A stretch of 64,000 bases of DNA from Mesostigma viride (GCA_009746045.1 RPFO01000027.1:4712177-4776176); one strand, 5' to 3'; positions 43,096 through 55,552 are shown, numbered from the stretch's first letter. Numbers and translations: made by a program. Notes: generated from the letters alone by a model not told the origin.

Positions 43096-45131
43096 TTAAT
43101 TAATTAATTAATTAATTAATCAATTAATTAATTAATTAATATACACGTGACTGCGTCACGTGAGCATAAGTCCTCAGTGGGAGGGGAACATGGGATGGAA
43201 TGGATGGTGTAAACTGTAAGCTATCTAGGTCCTAGTTACAGGGGTGTGGGCTCCGCGGCCCGAATCGCTATGAATGCCATACTTGGTCACACGCGGAGCC
43301 GGCCCCAACAGGCTTGGGGGTGGTCTCCTTCATCACTACTTGCCATCTATCCTTGCGCACCATCTGCCTCCATATTACAGACAAACCAGGAGGCTGCCCG
43401 GGTGTGAGCCCGTCACGTCTAGAGTAGCACATGTCCATGCCGAGTCTATCACGAAAAGTCCACGGGTGGCAGCCCTGCCGCGCGCGGCCGGGGGCACGCC
43501 AGGTGAGGACATATCGCCCAGGCTGGGCGGGCTTGGTGCCAGCTAGTCTATATCTGATGTATCTACCTGATCTGTGCGGGCCAGGTGCCCGGCTAGCCGG
43601 CTAGGCCCAGGCGCCTGTGCCTAAGAATGTGGGAAACATAGGGCAAATCAGCGTACAAATCCTCATTACTAATGTGCAAACCAAAGGGGATGTTAAGGGT
43701 CTTGCGCAGCATCTTGGTGACGGCGCCGTCGAGTCATTGCTCCAGCTCCTGCGTCAGTGTCCAGGTCTCGGCGACGTACTGAGGTCAGGATCGTCAGAAT
43801 GACGACCTTAAAGAGGTCACGCTTGACGATCCGGGGTAGGGCGGGGTTGCTCCACCAGCGGCGGTGGTCATGGAATTGCGCCCACGCCATGCCGATCCGT
43901 GTCGTCATGTCGTCCTCGCAGTCGGGAAGCCAACTGCCGAGCAGCTTGAAGCGGCCTGAAGGAGGGTAGTTGACCTCGGCATCGTCTAAGTGGCGGAGCG
44001 TGGGTGGGGGCCCTGCCATGCCGAGGGCCAGGGCCTCCGTTTTGGGGCTGATTTCTAGACCAACCGCCCGAGCCTCGAGCGCCAGGCAGTCCAGCCAAAG
44101 TTGGGCAGACTCCGGCTTCTCGATGAGCGTGATGTCGTCGGCATAAATGAGGTCAGCTAGTAAATTCTGCTTGTTAGTCGGCCCCCCTTCTCCAAGCTCG
44201 TTCGTGATCGCTAGGCCAGGGGCACGGCCTGTAATGCTAGCAAAGCGAGCATGTGCCTGGCGCATAACATTACAATATCCACTACAATAATAAACAGGTA
44301 CGGCGACAGGACGCAACCCTGCCAGACGCCGGTCTGCAGTGGGCATGGCGGGGTAATGCCGTGTTGAGTGCGCACCGAAGTGGTCGACCCCTCGTACAGC
44401 GTGCAGATTACGGTAATCAGGGGAGTGGGGACGCGAGCGCGAGCAAGTACAGCCCATAGAGCGTCCCAGAGGACAGAATCAAAAGCCTTGATGAAGTCGA
44501 CGAAGATCAGGATGGTGGCGGGAAACTCACCAGGTTGCAGGAGAGCGATTTCCTCGAAGAGACGAGGCGCGACGATGATGGCCATGACGGTGTTGCGCCC
44601 AGGACGAAAGCCCATTTGACTTTCCCCTAGGTGACAGTCGAGAGCAGAACGAAGGCGGTTGAGGATCATGCGCATGAACAACTTCTTGAGGGCGGCGCTC
44701 TGGATGCAGACTCCTCGGTAGTTGGCGGGGTCGTCAGGGGAACCTTTGTTTTTGTACAGCATAATACGGTAGCTGTGCTGCCACTCAGGAATCGGCGGCG
44801 CGTCGGCAAGCAGGATCTGGTTGCAGACGTCAAGCAGGAACCCCGTGAGCGCCGCACTCCCGGGGGATGGCCGCCACATACTGCGGAGGATAATGGTGTG
44901 GCCGCGCCGCTCTAATTTGGTGTCCCGGTCGGCAAAGGTCCGGGAGACCGCCTGGGCGGTGGTATTAGTTGCGATGTCCTGAATAGCATTGCTATAGCCG
45001 TGGCGGAGGGGCTCGGGGCCGCCTTCGCCACCTCCGCCTCCACTTTGTCCGCTCAGGCTAAGAGCGACGCGTGTGCGTATCAATGAAATCAGTCTGCGCG
45101 GCAGCAATACAATACTAATTACGCGATGCAT
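43096..45131 (-). mobile_element. LINE-A copy 2, reverse transcriptase with frameshifts
   Basis: Minus-strand non-LTR reverse transcriptase: YRIMLYKNKGSPDDPANYRG, MGFRPGRNTVM, FVDFIKAFDSV (motif A), GVWQGCVLSPYLF (motif B), and, after a frameshift near 44260-44290, LADLIYADDITLI (motif C, catalytic YADD) and RFKLLGSWLPDCEDDMTTRI. The frame is lost again near 43740, and the rest matches LINE-A copy 1, with the CACGTGAC hairpin and (TTAA)n tail at the left end. The endonuclease domain is missing, so the copy is 5'-truncated and inactive. Confidence 0.92.
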
Positions 45132-48100
45132 GCGCAGTCATCATCAGTAACATAATGACAGTGCCGTCCGCTCTCTGCCAACTGCATATACTGAACATAC
45201 TACAAAAGTATGAACATACTATAGAATAGCTCTGCTGCTCATGTGCGGCGTGGGACACAACAACTAGACTACTTTTACAAATAAATATTCAGCCACATGC
45301 GTCATAGAGTTGGGTACTAGCATCCGGCGCGGCGCATCACACCGGCCAGTACCCAGACTACAAATTCAAGCCAAACGGCTACCGTGGAACCAAACTAACA
45401 GAATTGAGCCGGACGTAAATGATTCGGTGAACAGCCGTTTGTCGAGTGCTCGGACGTAAATGATCACGGACGTGACAAAACAACCAGCGCAGGCCTGAAA
45501 TATGGAAGATCCAGACCATGGAAGCTTGAGCCTGCCTGATAATTTTATCTGTGATAATATCAATATATTCAAGATGATAGAGCCGCGTGCCAAATCAGAA
45601 TATCAATATATTCAAGATGATAGAGATGAATGGACTTCCAACGAAATTTGTAGTCTAAAACTACAATTGACATGGCAACATGGCATAGTGATCATCAGCG
45701 AAATACTGAGATGGCAGTTTCCAGCCACCGGGATACAGGCGCAACTCATCGGCAGCAAGGCACTGTACAGCAGGGAAGATAATATTCAGACAACGAACGC
45801 AACGCACTGCTGGCGCAGGCCTGCACAACTGCGTATAAAGCTGTTAGGTTTGCATCCTATCGCCTTTCTTAAAAGCTCAAGCGCTCGCAAGTATCAAAAG
45901 GGCGGCCACCAAGAGGGACTGATGTGGGAGCACGGCAGCATTATCTGGGGCTGCAATAGTAACTGCCGCTGAGTGGGAAAAGAAGGGCCACTGGACACTG
46001 CTTCACATTCCAGGATCAAGTCGCTCATCCTCCCAGCCATCCTGCGCCCAACTGGAAGCAGACCCCACAGGCCACCCTTTTGCTACCCTGCAGGCTGTGG
46101 GGAACACAAACACTTGTATCCCGCAGCATGATGGCACATAGCCTGAAAACCGCAACAACCCACCCGCACCATGTGCACTGGTCAGCAATATGGTGACCCC
46201 ATCCAGTTCAGTTTCACCAACTGAGCGAGCGATTGAAATTTTTTTTGTGTTCACTACTATGCCTTGCGAACAGACTAGATAAGAGTCTAACGGTGACCAA
46301 ATTTTAATGTGTGCTGAACATGAGCTGATCACATGGGCAGGCCGCCAGTTCCATCCCACAATGCTGCATGTTGAGAAAGAGGGGCCGTTTCGTGTTTTTC
46401 ACTCCCTGTGCACTTCGAATGTGAGGTGGCCAGTCGAGTGTGATGAATGCAACGGCAGAGAGGGAGGGGACGGGGCGAAGCCTAATAAAGAGGCGCAGCA
46501 GGGGACTTGCCTCTCACAGGGGATCCCATTCATTAATAGGATTTACTGAAAGGGACCCAAGACCACACAACAATTCCTACTATTCCTATACGTGAGAAAA
46601 CTATCCTTTACATGAAACCCAGAAGAAAAGAGAATACACTATACAGGGGAGCCAGTGTGACGGATTGCAGCATACTCCCATGGGCCACAATCCAGCAGAT
46701 CCCGTCCCCAGCGGCCAAGGCACACATAGCAGAGATGCGTACTGCGGTGGTCATCGAGAACGGATTCACTGCTTCCGGTAACAACCTCTTACCTGGTTAA
46801 GTGGGATGTTCGAACGTCACCGTGGGCTGATCGATGGGCTTGTACACTGTATAATAATCCCCAGGCCGGCATGCCGCATTAGGAACAGAGATCCATAATG
46901 ATACTAGTCATTTGGTGAGGGCTCATCGATAACCAGGTAATAATCTTATAATCGCCAGACATGCCGCATGACAGAGATCGATCCAAGAACTACTTGATAA
47001 GAACCGCATTCACGTGCTAGTCGGTGAGAACGTATCCATCACAGCAAGCGGACCCATTGGGGCCTCCGCCCCCGGGGCCTTCCTCTCATGGTATGCCTCC
47101 CAACTGGGCTGCAAGGATGTACAACTTAGTACATTCAACTTAGTATACTGTACTGGGTTGGATATACTATAGATATGACATGGTGCCAGGCTATGCTTCG
47201 GCCGACGGCCAACCCTGAACTGTCCGCCGCAGGCGAGCCACCAACGCGCTCTGGGGGTCCAACACCACCAGCAAGCGCTGGGTGCTTAACAACGCTCGTA
47301 TTACGTACATACATAGCAGCATGCGCCCTAGCGATGCAACCCCTTTCAACATTACCACGAATGCGGATAGCGACAAAGCAGCCAATGGGGGATGCAGGGG
47401 CCGGGAGAGGGGGGGGGGGCGGGCACAAATATAAGGCTTCAGCAGAAGGGGGGGGCGGGCATGAAAGAGGGAGATAAAGCTGTTGGAAAGGGGGTGGGGA
47501 GCTTAAACAAGGAATGAGCTGTTGGAAAGCGGGGAGGGGGGCATAGACAACAAGGAGCAAGCCTTAGGAAAGTGTGTGGTGGGGTGCATGAACAAATATG
47601 GAGCTGTTGTTGCAGCAGCGGCAGAAGACGTGCATGAAGCTGCGAATGTGAATTGGCTACACTGACACGGAGATGTGTGATTACTGATCTCTGCAGCGAT
47701 GCACCGCAGGCTACCGCTTCGACCCCTTTAGGTGAATTTCGCTTTTCTAGATCGCAAAAGGAAACAAGGAGATAGGCGGTGCTCACCCCGTACGCCAGTT
47801 GAGGTAGACCACTGACGATATGGCACGCTTGACGAGACAACAGGGCGCCTTCTACCGCAACGAGCCTGGAATGAGGTATCTTGTTATTTTGTCAACCTCT
47901 TCAGACCGTCGCGGTGGCCATCTAGGTCGGTAGCGTACGTAGAATGGTCCACGGGCGCCGAGCTTATTTGTAGCCATCAGATGGGATGTCCGCGGCGGGG
48001 GATGATATCCTGACAGGATCAGAGCGCAGTGATGACCGCTTTCGTGATTGCCATACCGACCTTGAATCTCGCCGTCGCCCTTCATCACAAGTCATCGCCT

Positions 48101-48290
48101 CGTCGGGCTACTCAGGTAAAACACGTGATCAATCTGCTTTTACGGGCACGAAAAGTTGGGTATGCCATGCTGTCACATTGAGAGTTTTTCCGGTGAAATG
48201 GGTGTTAGTTTATTTCCATATAACAGTTAAGGTGACCCAGGTATGCCAAAAATAGCCTGAAATGCCTAGTTGTGCCTAAATTGGGGTGCC
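45132..48290. other. no gene recognised between two LINEs
   Basis: Contains TCATGTGCGGCGTGGGACAC at 45239-45258 (shared with 51.4 kb), a tandem repeat of AATATCAATATATTCAAGAT at about 45556 and 45599, a diverged duplication at 46837-46925 / 46926-47030, and a G-rich stretch at 47400-47545. Open frames (for example 45502-45972 on the plus strand) resemble nothing I know. Confidence 0.5.
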
Positions 48291-48294
48291 CGCA

Positions 48295-51200
48295 TTAATA
48301 AGGCGCGCCCTGCGACCAAGGTAGCCAGTGTACTGTAGATATATCGTCATCCGGCATAAGTGTAAAGACCTGGTTCATGCCCATGAGTGCATGGAAGACT
48401 TCCAGTGGGCTGGGGGTGTCATTGTTAGGGCCCGGGTCCCATACTTTGTGTTGTTCCGTCGCCAGGAGCCAGTAACGACGCATAGCCAGGTTCCAAGAGG
48501 AGATAAACCGGCGGACCACGGCACCTCTCGTGTACGCGGCACGTAACGTGAATACGGTCTCGTTGCGAACTTGCCATATGGTGTGAAGCATCGTCGTGCG
48601 TAGCCATATCCATGCCATCTGGTTGGCTGTGAGGCTCGCGTCCCGTAATCCCGTGATGCCGAAAATAACCGTAGATAGTGTGACGGTGGTGGGGGGAGCT
48701 GTAATAGCCATCCACTTGGCCCATATACCCAGCAGCCATTGCCAAACCCCTGCGAGTTGGCAGTCCAGAAATCTGTGCTCAATTGTTTCATCTGGAAAGT
48801 TGCATAAGCACGCCGCCGCGTGGGAGTACCGGTGGTGCAGTTGGGAATTGACCCCGATGGCCCGATGCATAAGCAGGTGCTGGACGTCGGTGGCCCGCTT
48901 GTCAACCAATGGGTGATCAACTGCCAAGGTAATGTTCTTGATCCAGGTGTAGCCCGGCCACTCGGGGTGCCAGCGCAGGCGACCCGGGTGCATCCTATGA
49001 TTTTTATGTAGAAGTAGCCGGTATCCCCAGTCTGCCGTGTACTCGAAAAGGCACTTCGTCGTTGGGGTGCCGCCAGATGTGAGGACCCACCCAAATTCTA
49101 GCGGGTCTAGAGCAAGCGTGTCCAGGCGCCCCTTGCCAACATGTAGCCATGTGGTGTCGCGTATCACTGTGGTGGGGTCCAGGGTAACATGCACGCCTGT
49201 GACAGTGACCACGGGACCACTCGAATGCGGTGACATTGACATGCTGGAATGTAGGCGTACGATGTAATCAATTTGCCGAGAAGTCCTTGACCGTCTGGTG
49301 TCTCCTGGAGCAATTGTATGGTAACGCCGTCGACGCGACCGCAACGATGCAGCCCTTATGTACGGACGTGTCGCGATCCGGGTAATAGCTCACCCATTCC
49401 CCGATTTGTAGGGGTTTGCGCGGGTTGTCATGAGGGTATGCCATCCTGCGGGAATTGCTTGTAGAAGGTTGTCCCAAGCTGGTCGGCTGGGCATGTTTGC
49501 GATCCACGCGCTGATTTCCGTGTATGTCAGAGGCGATATCGGTCACCGTCAGCCGCGTATAAATCGATGATTCGCGTAACGGCGGGTGGCCGTCAAAAAG
49601 CCCTCATATGGGTTGCGGCCGCTTAAAACACCAAACACATTATGCTCACTATCGCGCAGCAAATCATTGAAATATAATGGTTGGCGTGCCACCTCTTCCC
49701 TCGTGGTAGGGTGAGCAATTCTGTCCGGTTTTAGGTTCTTAAACCTTTCCACATACGTGCCCAGTACCATGTAAGCCTTTGTACGAAGTGAGCGCACATG
49801 TAAGTATTGCTGCCCCCAAGTGCCATGATGTACCATTGGTGTGGGTATAGGTTGTGGCGAAAGCTTCTTGTGCCAACATACAACCAGGGTGTGCGTTTAC
49901 GCCTATGAAAGCGGTTAAGATCTGTTTGGTGTACACTGACCATAAACGCCACTCCATATTATGTAAGCCCAAGCCTCCTTGAACCCATGGCATATAGGAC
50001 ATGTCCCGATCGATCCATCCCGGCACCGTGTGTGTTATGATACCCTGCTGTTTCCAAACAAAATTGCTGCCGATTCGTTGGATGATCTTGGTGGTGTACT
50101 CGTTAGGTGGGTGACCTTGGCAGTAGTAGAGCACTTTGGAGAATAACATTTGGTTGGTGAGGAGGACCCTGCCCCGTAGGCTGAGACGGGGAACCGCTGC
50201 CCATCTTGATGCCGCTTGGAGCATGCCTGTGAGTTTGCCACTGTGTGTTGTGTTGTCATACAAAAAGGTGGGGTGTTCAGCAAGACGTCCATCCATAGTG
50301 CAGCCGATAGGGCAGTTGTGTAATAGGTGGTGACCGTCTGGCTGGACCCATGTCACAGGCAGATTAGGGAGTGATAAGCGGGGGGAGGATCCTCTCCCGA
50401 TGTGCAGCCCCGTGGACTTTTGCACGTTACACCGCTGTTGAGAGGCCATAGAGTATGTCGTGATATTCTCCATGATAGCATGCACATCGGTAGTGGAGGT
50501 ACAGACATTAGTGGTGTCATCAACATAAGCAGTTTGGAACAAACCTCGCGGTTTACCTTGGATGGGGAAGCCCCTGATCCTGTTGTCGCGAGCGTGCAAA
50601 AAGAACAGCCCGGCATGCGCAAGAAGAAACAGGAGCGGGGACATGCAGTCGCCTTGTGGGAGTGACCTAGAGCTAGTGCCTGTGCGTGAGAAGTGCCCGT
50701 TTAGGAGTAGGGTCCATGAGAGCGATTTAATCATACCGATGGTGACATACGTGAAAGTGCCACCAAATCCGAAACCGCGCAATGTCTTCTCGAGGTAGTC
50801 CCAACACATGCGGTCAAAAGCTTTTTTGAAATCCCAAAATAGTATGATGCCGAGTATGTTGTGGCGCCACGCTTTTTCCACTATGTCCATAAGCATGGTA
50901 TGCTATCGTTTATGTGTAGGTTAGCGCGGAAGCCGACTTGTTCCGGACCGATTAGGTCGTCGAGTACTGTGTAAATGCGTAGTTGTAGTATTTTACTGAT
51001 GATTTTGTACGCAATCGTGAGTAGTCGTATGGGACGGTAGTTTTGCCATTGAGTTTTAGACCCCTTTTTAAATATGAGGATTAGTGCGGTTTCTGCCCAG
51101 TTGCCAGGGACGATACCTGTGCGCCATACTTCGAGGACGCATTTGTAAAAGCCGGCAGAAAGGTCGGGCCAAAACTTCCTCCAAAATTCTACAGGGATGC

Positions 51201-51313
51201 CGTCCACGCCTGGTGCACTGCCGAGTTTGATTTTGAGCATAGCAGCCTGTGTCTCAGCTTGTGTGGGTGTCTGATCTAGTTCTTCCTGCTGCGTGGTGGT
51301 GAGGCGCCGTGGT
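48295..51313 (-). mobile_element. LINE-C, zf-RVT-type reverse transcriptase, 5'-truncated and frameshifted
   Basis: Minus-strand frames in order: 51240-50881 (APGVDGIPVEFWRKFWPDL, NYRPIRLLTIAYKIISKILQ), 50896-49739 (motif A LFWDFKKAFDRMCWDYLEK, motif B LPQGDCMSPLLFLL, motif C TAYVDDTTN), then 49836-49549, 49546-49268 and 49344-48295. The last ends in a zf-RVT-like block (RYSHAAACLCNFPDETIEHR, then FLDCQ). That architecture is typical of plant and algal L1-clade LINEs. At least two frameshifts or stops and the missing endonuclease make it defective. The catalytic motif is YVDD rather than the YADD of LINE-A, so the two are different families. Confidence 0.9.
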
Positions 51314-51339
51314 CACATTGAGAGTTTGTTGGTGTTGGT

Positions 51340-51445
51340 GTTGTTGTTGCCCACGCCGCACGTGGGCAGCAGAGATTTGAGTTTATTCCCGCGCCGGCAG
51401 GGTTGCGGCCGATAGATTCTCTGCTGCCCATGTGCGGCGTGGGAC

Positions 51446-51514
<69 letters not shown>

Positions 51515-51580
51515 GGGTTGCGGCGTGGGACACAACAACAACAACAACAACAAAAACAACAATATCTGCGAAGTACGTAG
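51340..51580. repeat. inverted repeat plus (AAC)n arrays
   Basis: The arm at 51340-51375 is the inverse of 51418-51455 (TCTGCTGCCCATGTGCGGCG followed by TGGGACACAACAAC). A (AAC)n array follows to 51513, then a second GGTTGCGGCGTGGGACACAA box and more AAC repeats. It abuts the truncated 5' end of LINE-C. Confidence 0.85.
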
Positions 51581-51609
51581 TATGGCCAATACGATTTCTG
51601 CTTAAATCA

Positions 51610-52257
51610 GGCGGAGCCAATTTTCGGAAGAACCTCTTTGGTCCATAATTGGCTAATAAAATACCGTAGTGGCTCTTATATCAGTACGCCTAATTATGTA
51701 CGAATCGACCCCGTACAGGCCGAAAAAAAACCTCCTTCCGGCCTCGTACATCCCAAGATATCACCCTTAGCTTCTACGATTTACTTATGAGGGGCACCCA
51801 TATGTTGTCCCTAGGGTACTGCCTCCCAAACTATATACCTACGATATACCCTTACGATATACCTACGTACACTAAGAAAAAATCCCCAAAACCCCGTACG
51901 CGTAACAAAAATCGCTAAAAGCCCTCGTACGATAATTAAGCGTACACATATAAGAGCCACTACGGTATACCCATTTCCCCGAAAAAAAAAAAATTTTCGG
52001 AAGAACCGTTAGGTTCGCCAGAATTGGCGAAGCTTATAAGGCCGTACACGTGAGAAAACATAGGAATAGGCAGGGAGCTACCATGGTCCGGATTCTCCCG
52101 ATTTCTGGCCTGCGCTGGTTGTCTCTTTGATAGGAATAGGCAGGGGAATAGGGGATGAAAATCCGTCAATCCATCCATCCATCCATCCATCCATCCACCG
52201 AATTTGTCCCGAATTTGCAAGCAGAAGGGTGAGGTTCTTCCGAAAATTGGCTCCGCC
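51610..52257. mobile_element. foldback element 2, same family as element 1
   Basis: Perfect 25-bp inverted tips begin GGCGGAGCCAATTTTCGGAA (51610-51634 and 52233-52257). A further inverted pair (about 44 bp) at 51659-51702 and 51925-51968 contains TACCGTAGTGGCTCTTATAT. A third, directly oriented arm piece (TTTTCGGAAGAACC) lies near 51993. The core carries a short (CATC)n at 52167-52198, as in element 1. No coding frame. Confidence 0.8.
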
Positions 52258-52802
52258 GTAGAGTTTCAACGGGCAAGTTGCAAACACCCACGTTACTTGA
52301 TATTGACTCTGAACAACGACAAGATCTGCGGTCTTTCGCCTAGTCGGACAGGCGTACATACATACGTCATACGCCCGTGGAAGGACACACGGAGTCACGG
52401 ACGTTCGCAGGCGAAATGATCCCCTGCCTTGTCGCTATGGAGCACGTGTCCATGGATCGGTCTCAAGACTCAAAAGCTCGCACGACCACGAGGTCACGGC
52501 GTTGCCATAGTCAAGGATCAAGATAGCACTTCTAGCCTCTCAACTCATATATTTTGTTGTGGGGACGGCGAATTCTCCTACGCCAAAGCGAAATGGAAAT
52601 TATTGATGCAGCCATGGCTGCTGAAGTAGTAACGAGGGGAGATGAGTGCGCGAGCGGCCATGGAATGCCGGAACGACATGCATTTGGCCTTCCTGCATTG
52701 CGTCACGGTCTGCACACGTGAGACCAGGTCCTTGTCCGCCACGGCATTACCGGCTCGTCTGAAATGGGGTCAACGACGTGCATTCACAGCAGACAACGCG
52801 CC

Positions 52803-55340
52803 ATGACGTGGTGGGCCCTCGTCCTGGCTCTCGGCGCAGTCGCCGTGCTCGGTCAGTCTGAACCACGCGGCAAACAGACTTGCACCCCCGACGGAAAGCC
52901 GAATGTGCTGGGACTCCCACCCGCTGCCTTGCCCGCTGCCATTCCGCCCTTCCTGCACGATTACGCAAAGTTCCACCAAGAGTCGATGGCCAAATTGGCG
53001 AAGAGCGCGAAAGGCAAAACCGCCCTCAAATTCCTCATCCACGCGTGTATACCGGGCACGTGTGGCATGAGCGACCGGTTGACAGGCATCGTGAGCGCAT
53101 TTTACCTCGCGGTGCTCACGCGCCGCGTGTTCATCATCCAGAGCGACGACTTCCCCCTCAAGGAGTCCCTGGAGCCTAACGCTGTCGACTGGCACACCTT
53201 GTCCTCGTGCCTCCCGCGCTACACGGACGGCCAGCAAACCGCCGTCCTCGACGCGTCCAGCTCGAAGTTCATGGTCGGCGGGACCACCCCCGGTCAAGGA
53301 TTCGCATTTGATGCCAGCCAGCTAATTTTAGACGCGGCCAATGACGCCCAGCGCATGCTCCACATCCATGCGAACCATCCGATCTGGAATCAGCTCCTCG
53401 ACTCCCCCGCAGCTGCCCAGCAAATGAACTTCTTGCAGCCGACGTCACCCACCCCCTGGGCCGCGCCCCCCGGCCCCCGTTTCGCGTGGGCGTGGCAGAT
53501 CCTCTTCCGGGTCTCGTTCTTGATGGCGCGTGACGTTGACCAGCAGAAGCGAGCGCTGGGGATCCCCACGGGGAGAGGGACCCCCTGGCTGGGTGTCAAC
53601 GCCCGCGCAGGCGAGGCGGGCGCCGCCGCATCCAGCCAGCAAGGAGGTGTGTTTGCGCTTCAGCTTCTGCTCTCGCGCTTGGTTGATGGAATAAGAAAGA
53701 AGCATCGCCGGGCTCCACTTCTGCTTCTGCTCTCGCGCTCGGTTGATGGAATAAGAAAGAAGCATCGCCGGCTCCACTTGTGCTTCTGCTCTCGCGCTTG
53801 GTTGATGGAATAAGAAAGAAGCATGGCCGGCTCCACTTCTGCTTCTGCTCTCGCGCTTGATTGATGGACTAAGAAAGAAGCATCGCGGGCTCCACTTGTG
53901 CTTCTGCTCTCGCGCTCGGTTGATGGAATAAGAAAGAAGCATCGCCGGGCTCCACTTGTGCTTCTGCTCTCGCGCTCGGTTGATGGAATAAGAAAGAAGC
54001 ATCGCCGGCTCCACTTCTGCTTCTGTTGCCAAAGGGTGACCAGATGGGGAGGGGAGGGGGAGGGGGAGGGGAGGGGGAGGGGGAGGGGAGGGGGGGGGGG
54101 GGGGAGGGGGAGGGGGAGGGGGAGGGGGGGAGGGGGAGGGAGGGGGAGGGGGAGGGGAGGGGGAGGGGAGGGGGAGGGGGAGGGGGAGGGAGGGGGAGGG
54201 AGTGGGGTAGGGGTAGGGGGAGGGGGTGGGGGTTGGGGTGGGGGAGGGGGAGGGGGAGGGTTCTAAATCTGGTTGTAAGTCTGGTTCTAAACCTAGTTCT
54301 GGTCTGATTCTAGTTCTGGTTCTTCCTACCTCGGATTCTGGTGTCTCCTTCCCCCCCTGCTGGTTCTTGACTCCTGTCTTACAGGTCCCCCTTCATCCTC
54401 CTGGTTCTGCGACACCCCCGACGAGGGCGCATCCGTCTTCTCCAACTGCACCGCCCAGCTCACGGCCGTGCTGTCCTCGACCCCCTTTGCCAAGAAGTCT
54501 ACCCCCGTGTTTGGCCAAGCCCGCATGGTCCCCATCTGGCTGTCCTCCGACCAGGACGATCTCGCTAAAAATATCCGGTCGCGGTTGCTGGCGGCCGGGC
54601 ACGAAGGCGCCGTCATTTCCCAGACGGTGTCCACACGGTCCGGAACAGGGACAACGCAAGTCAGCAACTTCCCTTATGATACTCAGGGGGCCCGCGCCGG
54701 CGACTTTGGTGCCGCCACCGGCCGGGCCCTACTCGCAAGCAAGGAGACTCAAGAGTGGGCGCACTTGCTGGACTATGATAAAGCCGCCCCAAAGTCCACC
54801 ATCGGGCGGACCCTGCTTGGCCATCATCATGCAGTTGTAGGCCACCACCCAGCGCTCCTTACGGCCATCCCAAAAAGTGATGCTGCCATTGGTCACGCCC
54901 CCCTCGGCCGGGCCCTTCTCGCCAGCAAAGAGATCCGAGCGGGGGGGGTAGGGGGCAAGAGGACGTCGGGTGGCAAGCAAGCCGTGACGGGTGACGGTGC
55001 CGCCCAGCTTGCTCTAGCTGGATCAGGGAGCGGTGATGGGAAGCAGAATGGTGCCGCGGGCCAGGTTCAAGGGGGAAGTGGGGACCTCCGGCTCGCCCTT
55101 CGAGAGATTCTGATTCTGGCAGACGCCACCTGCATCGTGGACAGCCTGTTGGGCGGGCTAGCCCCGCAGGTGTCCGAGTGGCTGTCGAGGGACTTGGCGA
55201 CGGGCGCCCGTTGCGTGGTATACGTGGAGGCGTGCGGGGGGGATCGAGTGTCGGCATTGGGGCGGGAGGGGGGCGAGGAGGGGGGAGGAACGATGGCGCA
55301 AGGGCGGAGGCGGCGCGAGAGAGCGGTGCCGAGCGGCCCG
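52803..55340 (+). CDS. predicted secreted fucosyltransferase-like glycosyltransferase
   Basis: Exons 52803-53646 and 54385-55340 join in phase 1. The first Met gives a signal peptide (MTWWALVLALGAVAVLG); an upstream in-frame ATG at 52764 is less likely. CGMSDRLTGIVSAFYLAVLT followed by RRVFII and FPLKESLEPN is the N-terminal pattern of O-fucosyltransferase/NodZ-like enzymes. LGVNARAGEA sits where the family has an H-x-R-x-G-D/E loop, VPIWLSSDQDDLAKNIRSRL resembles the donor-binding strand, and LREILILADATCIVDSLLGG the late ADA(x)VxS motif. Low-complexity inserts (residues about 440-520) separate these. The 3' end is uncertain: a GTACGT donor follows 55340 with no phase-matched exon found; without splicing, the frame stops at 55577. 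The gene may end here or continue into the next exon set. Confidence 0.6.
53655..54022. repeat. 60-bp minisatellite in the glycosyltransferase intron
   Basis: Six units containing TTCTGCTCTCGCGCTCGGTT and GATGGAATAAGAAAGAAGCA, starting nine bases after the exon 1 donor. Confidence 0.95.
54040..54262. repeat. (GGGGA)n purine tract
   Basis: G-rich purine array with G-quadruplex potential on the sense strand, in the same intron. Confidence 0.95.
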
Positions 55341-55552
55341 GTACGTAATCCGCTGTTTCTTAATCTTTTTATTTTCCCTTGCCTGAGGCTAGCATCATGT
55401 TTGCGTTGCCTGTGGCCAGCTTGTACGTGTAAATCAGTGAGTCTAAATTCATTCCTTACTCGATTCACTAAGGCCAGCTCGTGCCTGGGGAGTTGGTGGG
55501 ATGAGGGGGGCCGTGCGGACCGAAACGTGGGCGCTATTCGCAGACACGATGG

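Noticed and set aside
45502-45972. 156-residue plus-strand frame
   Set aside because: Contains a tandem duplication, resembles nothing known, and the surrounding region is repeat debris. It could be chance.
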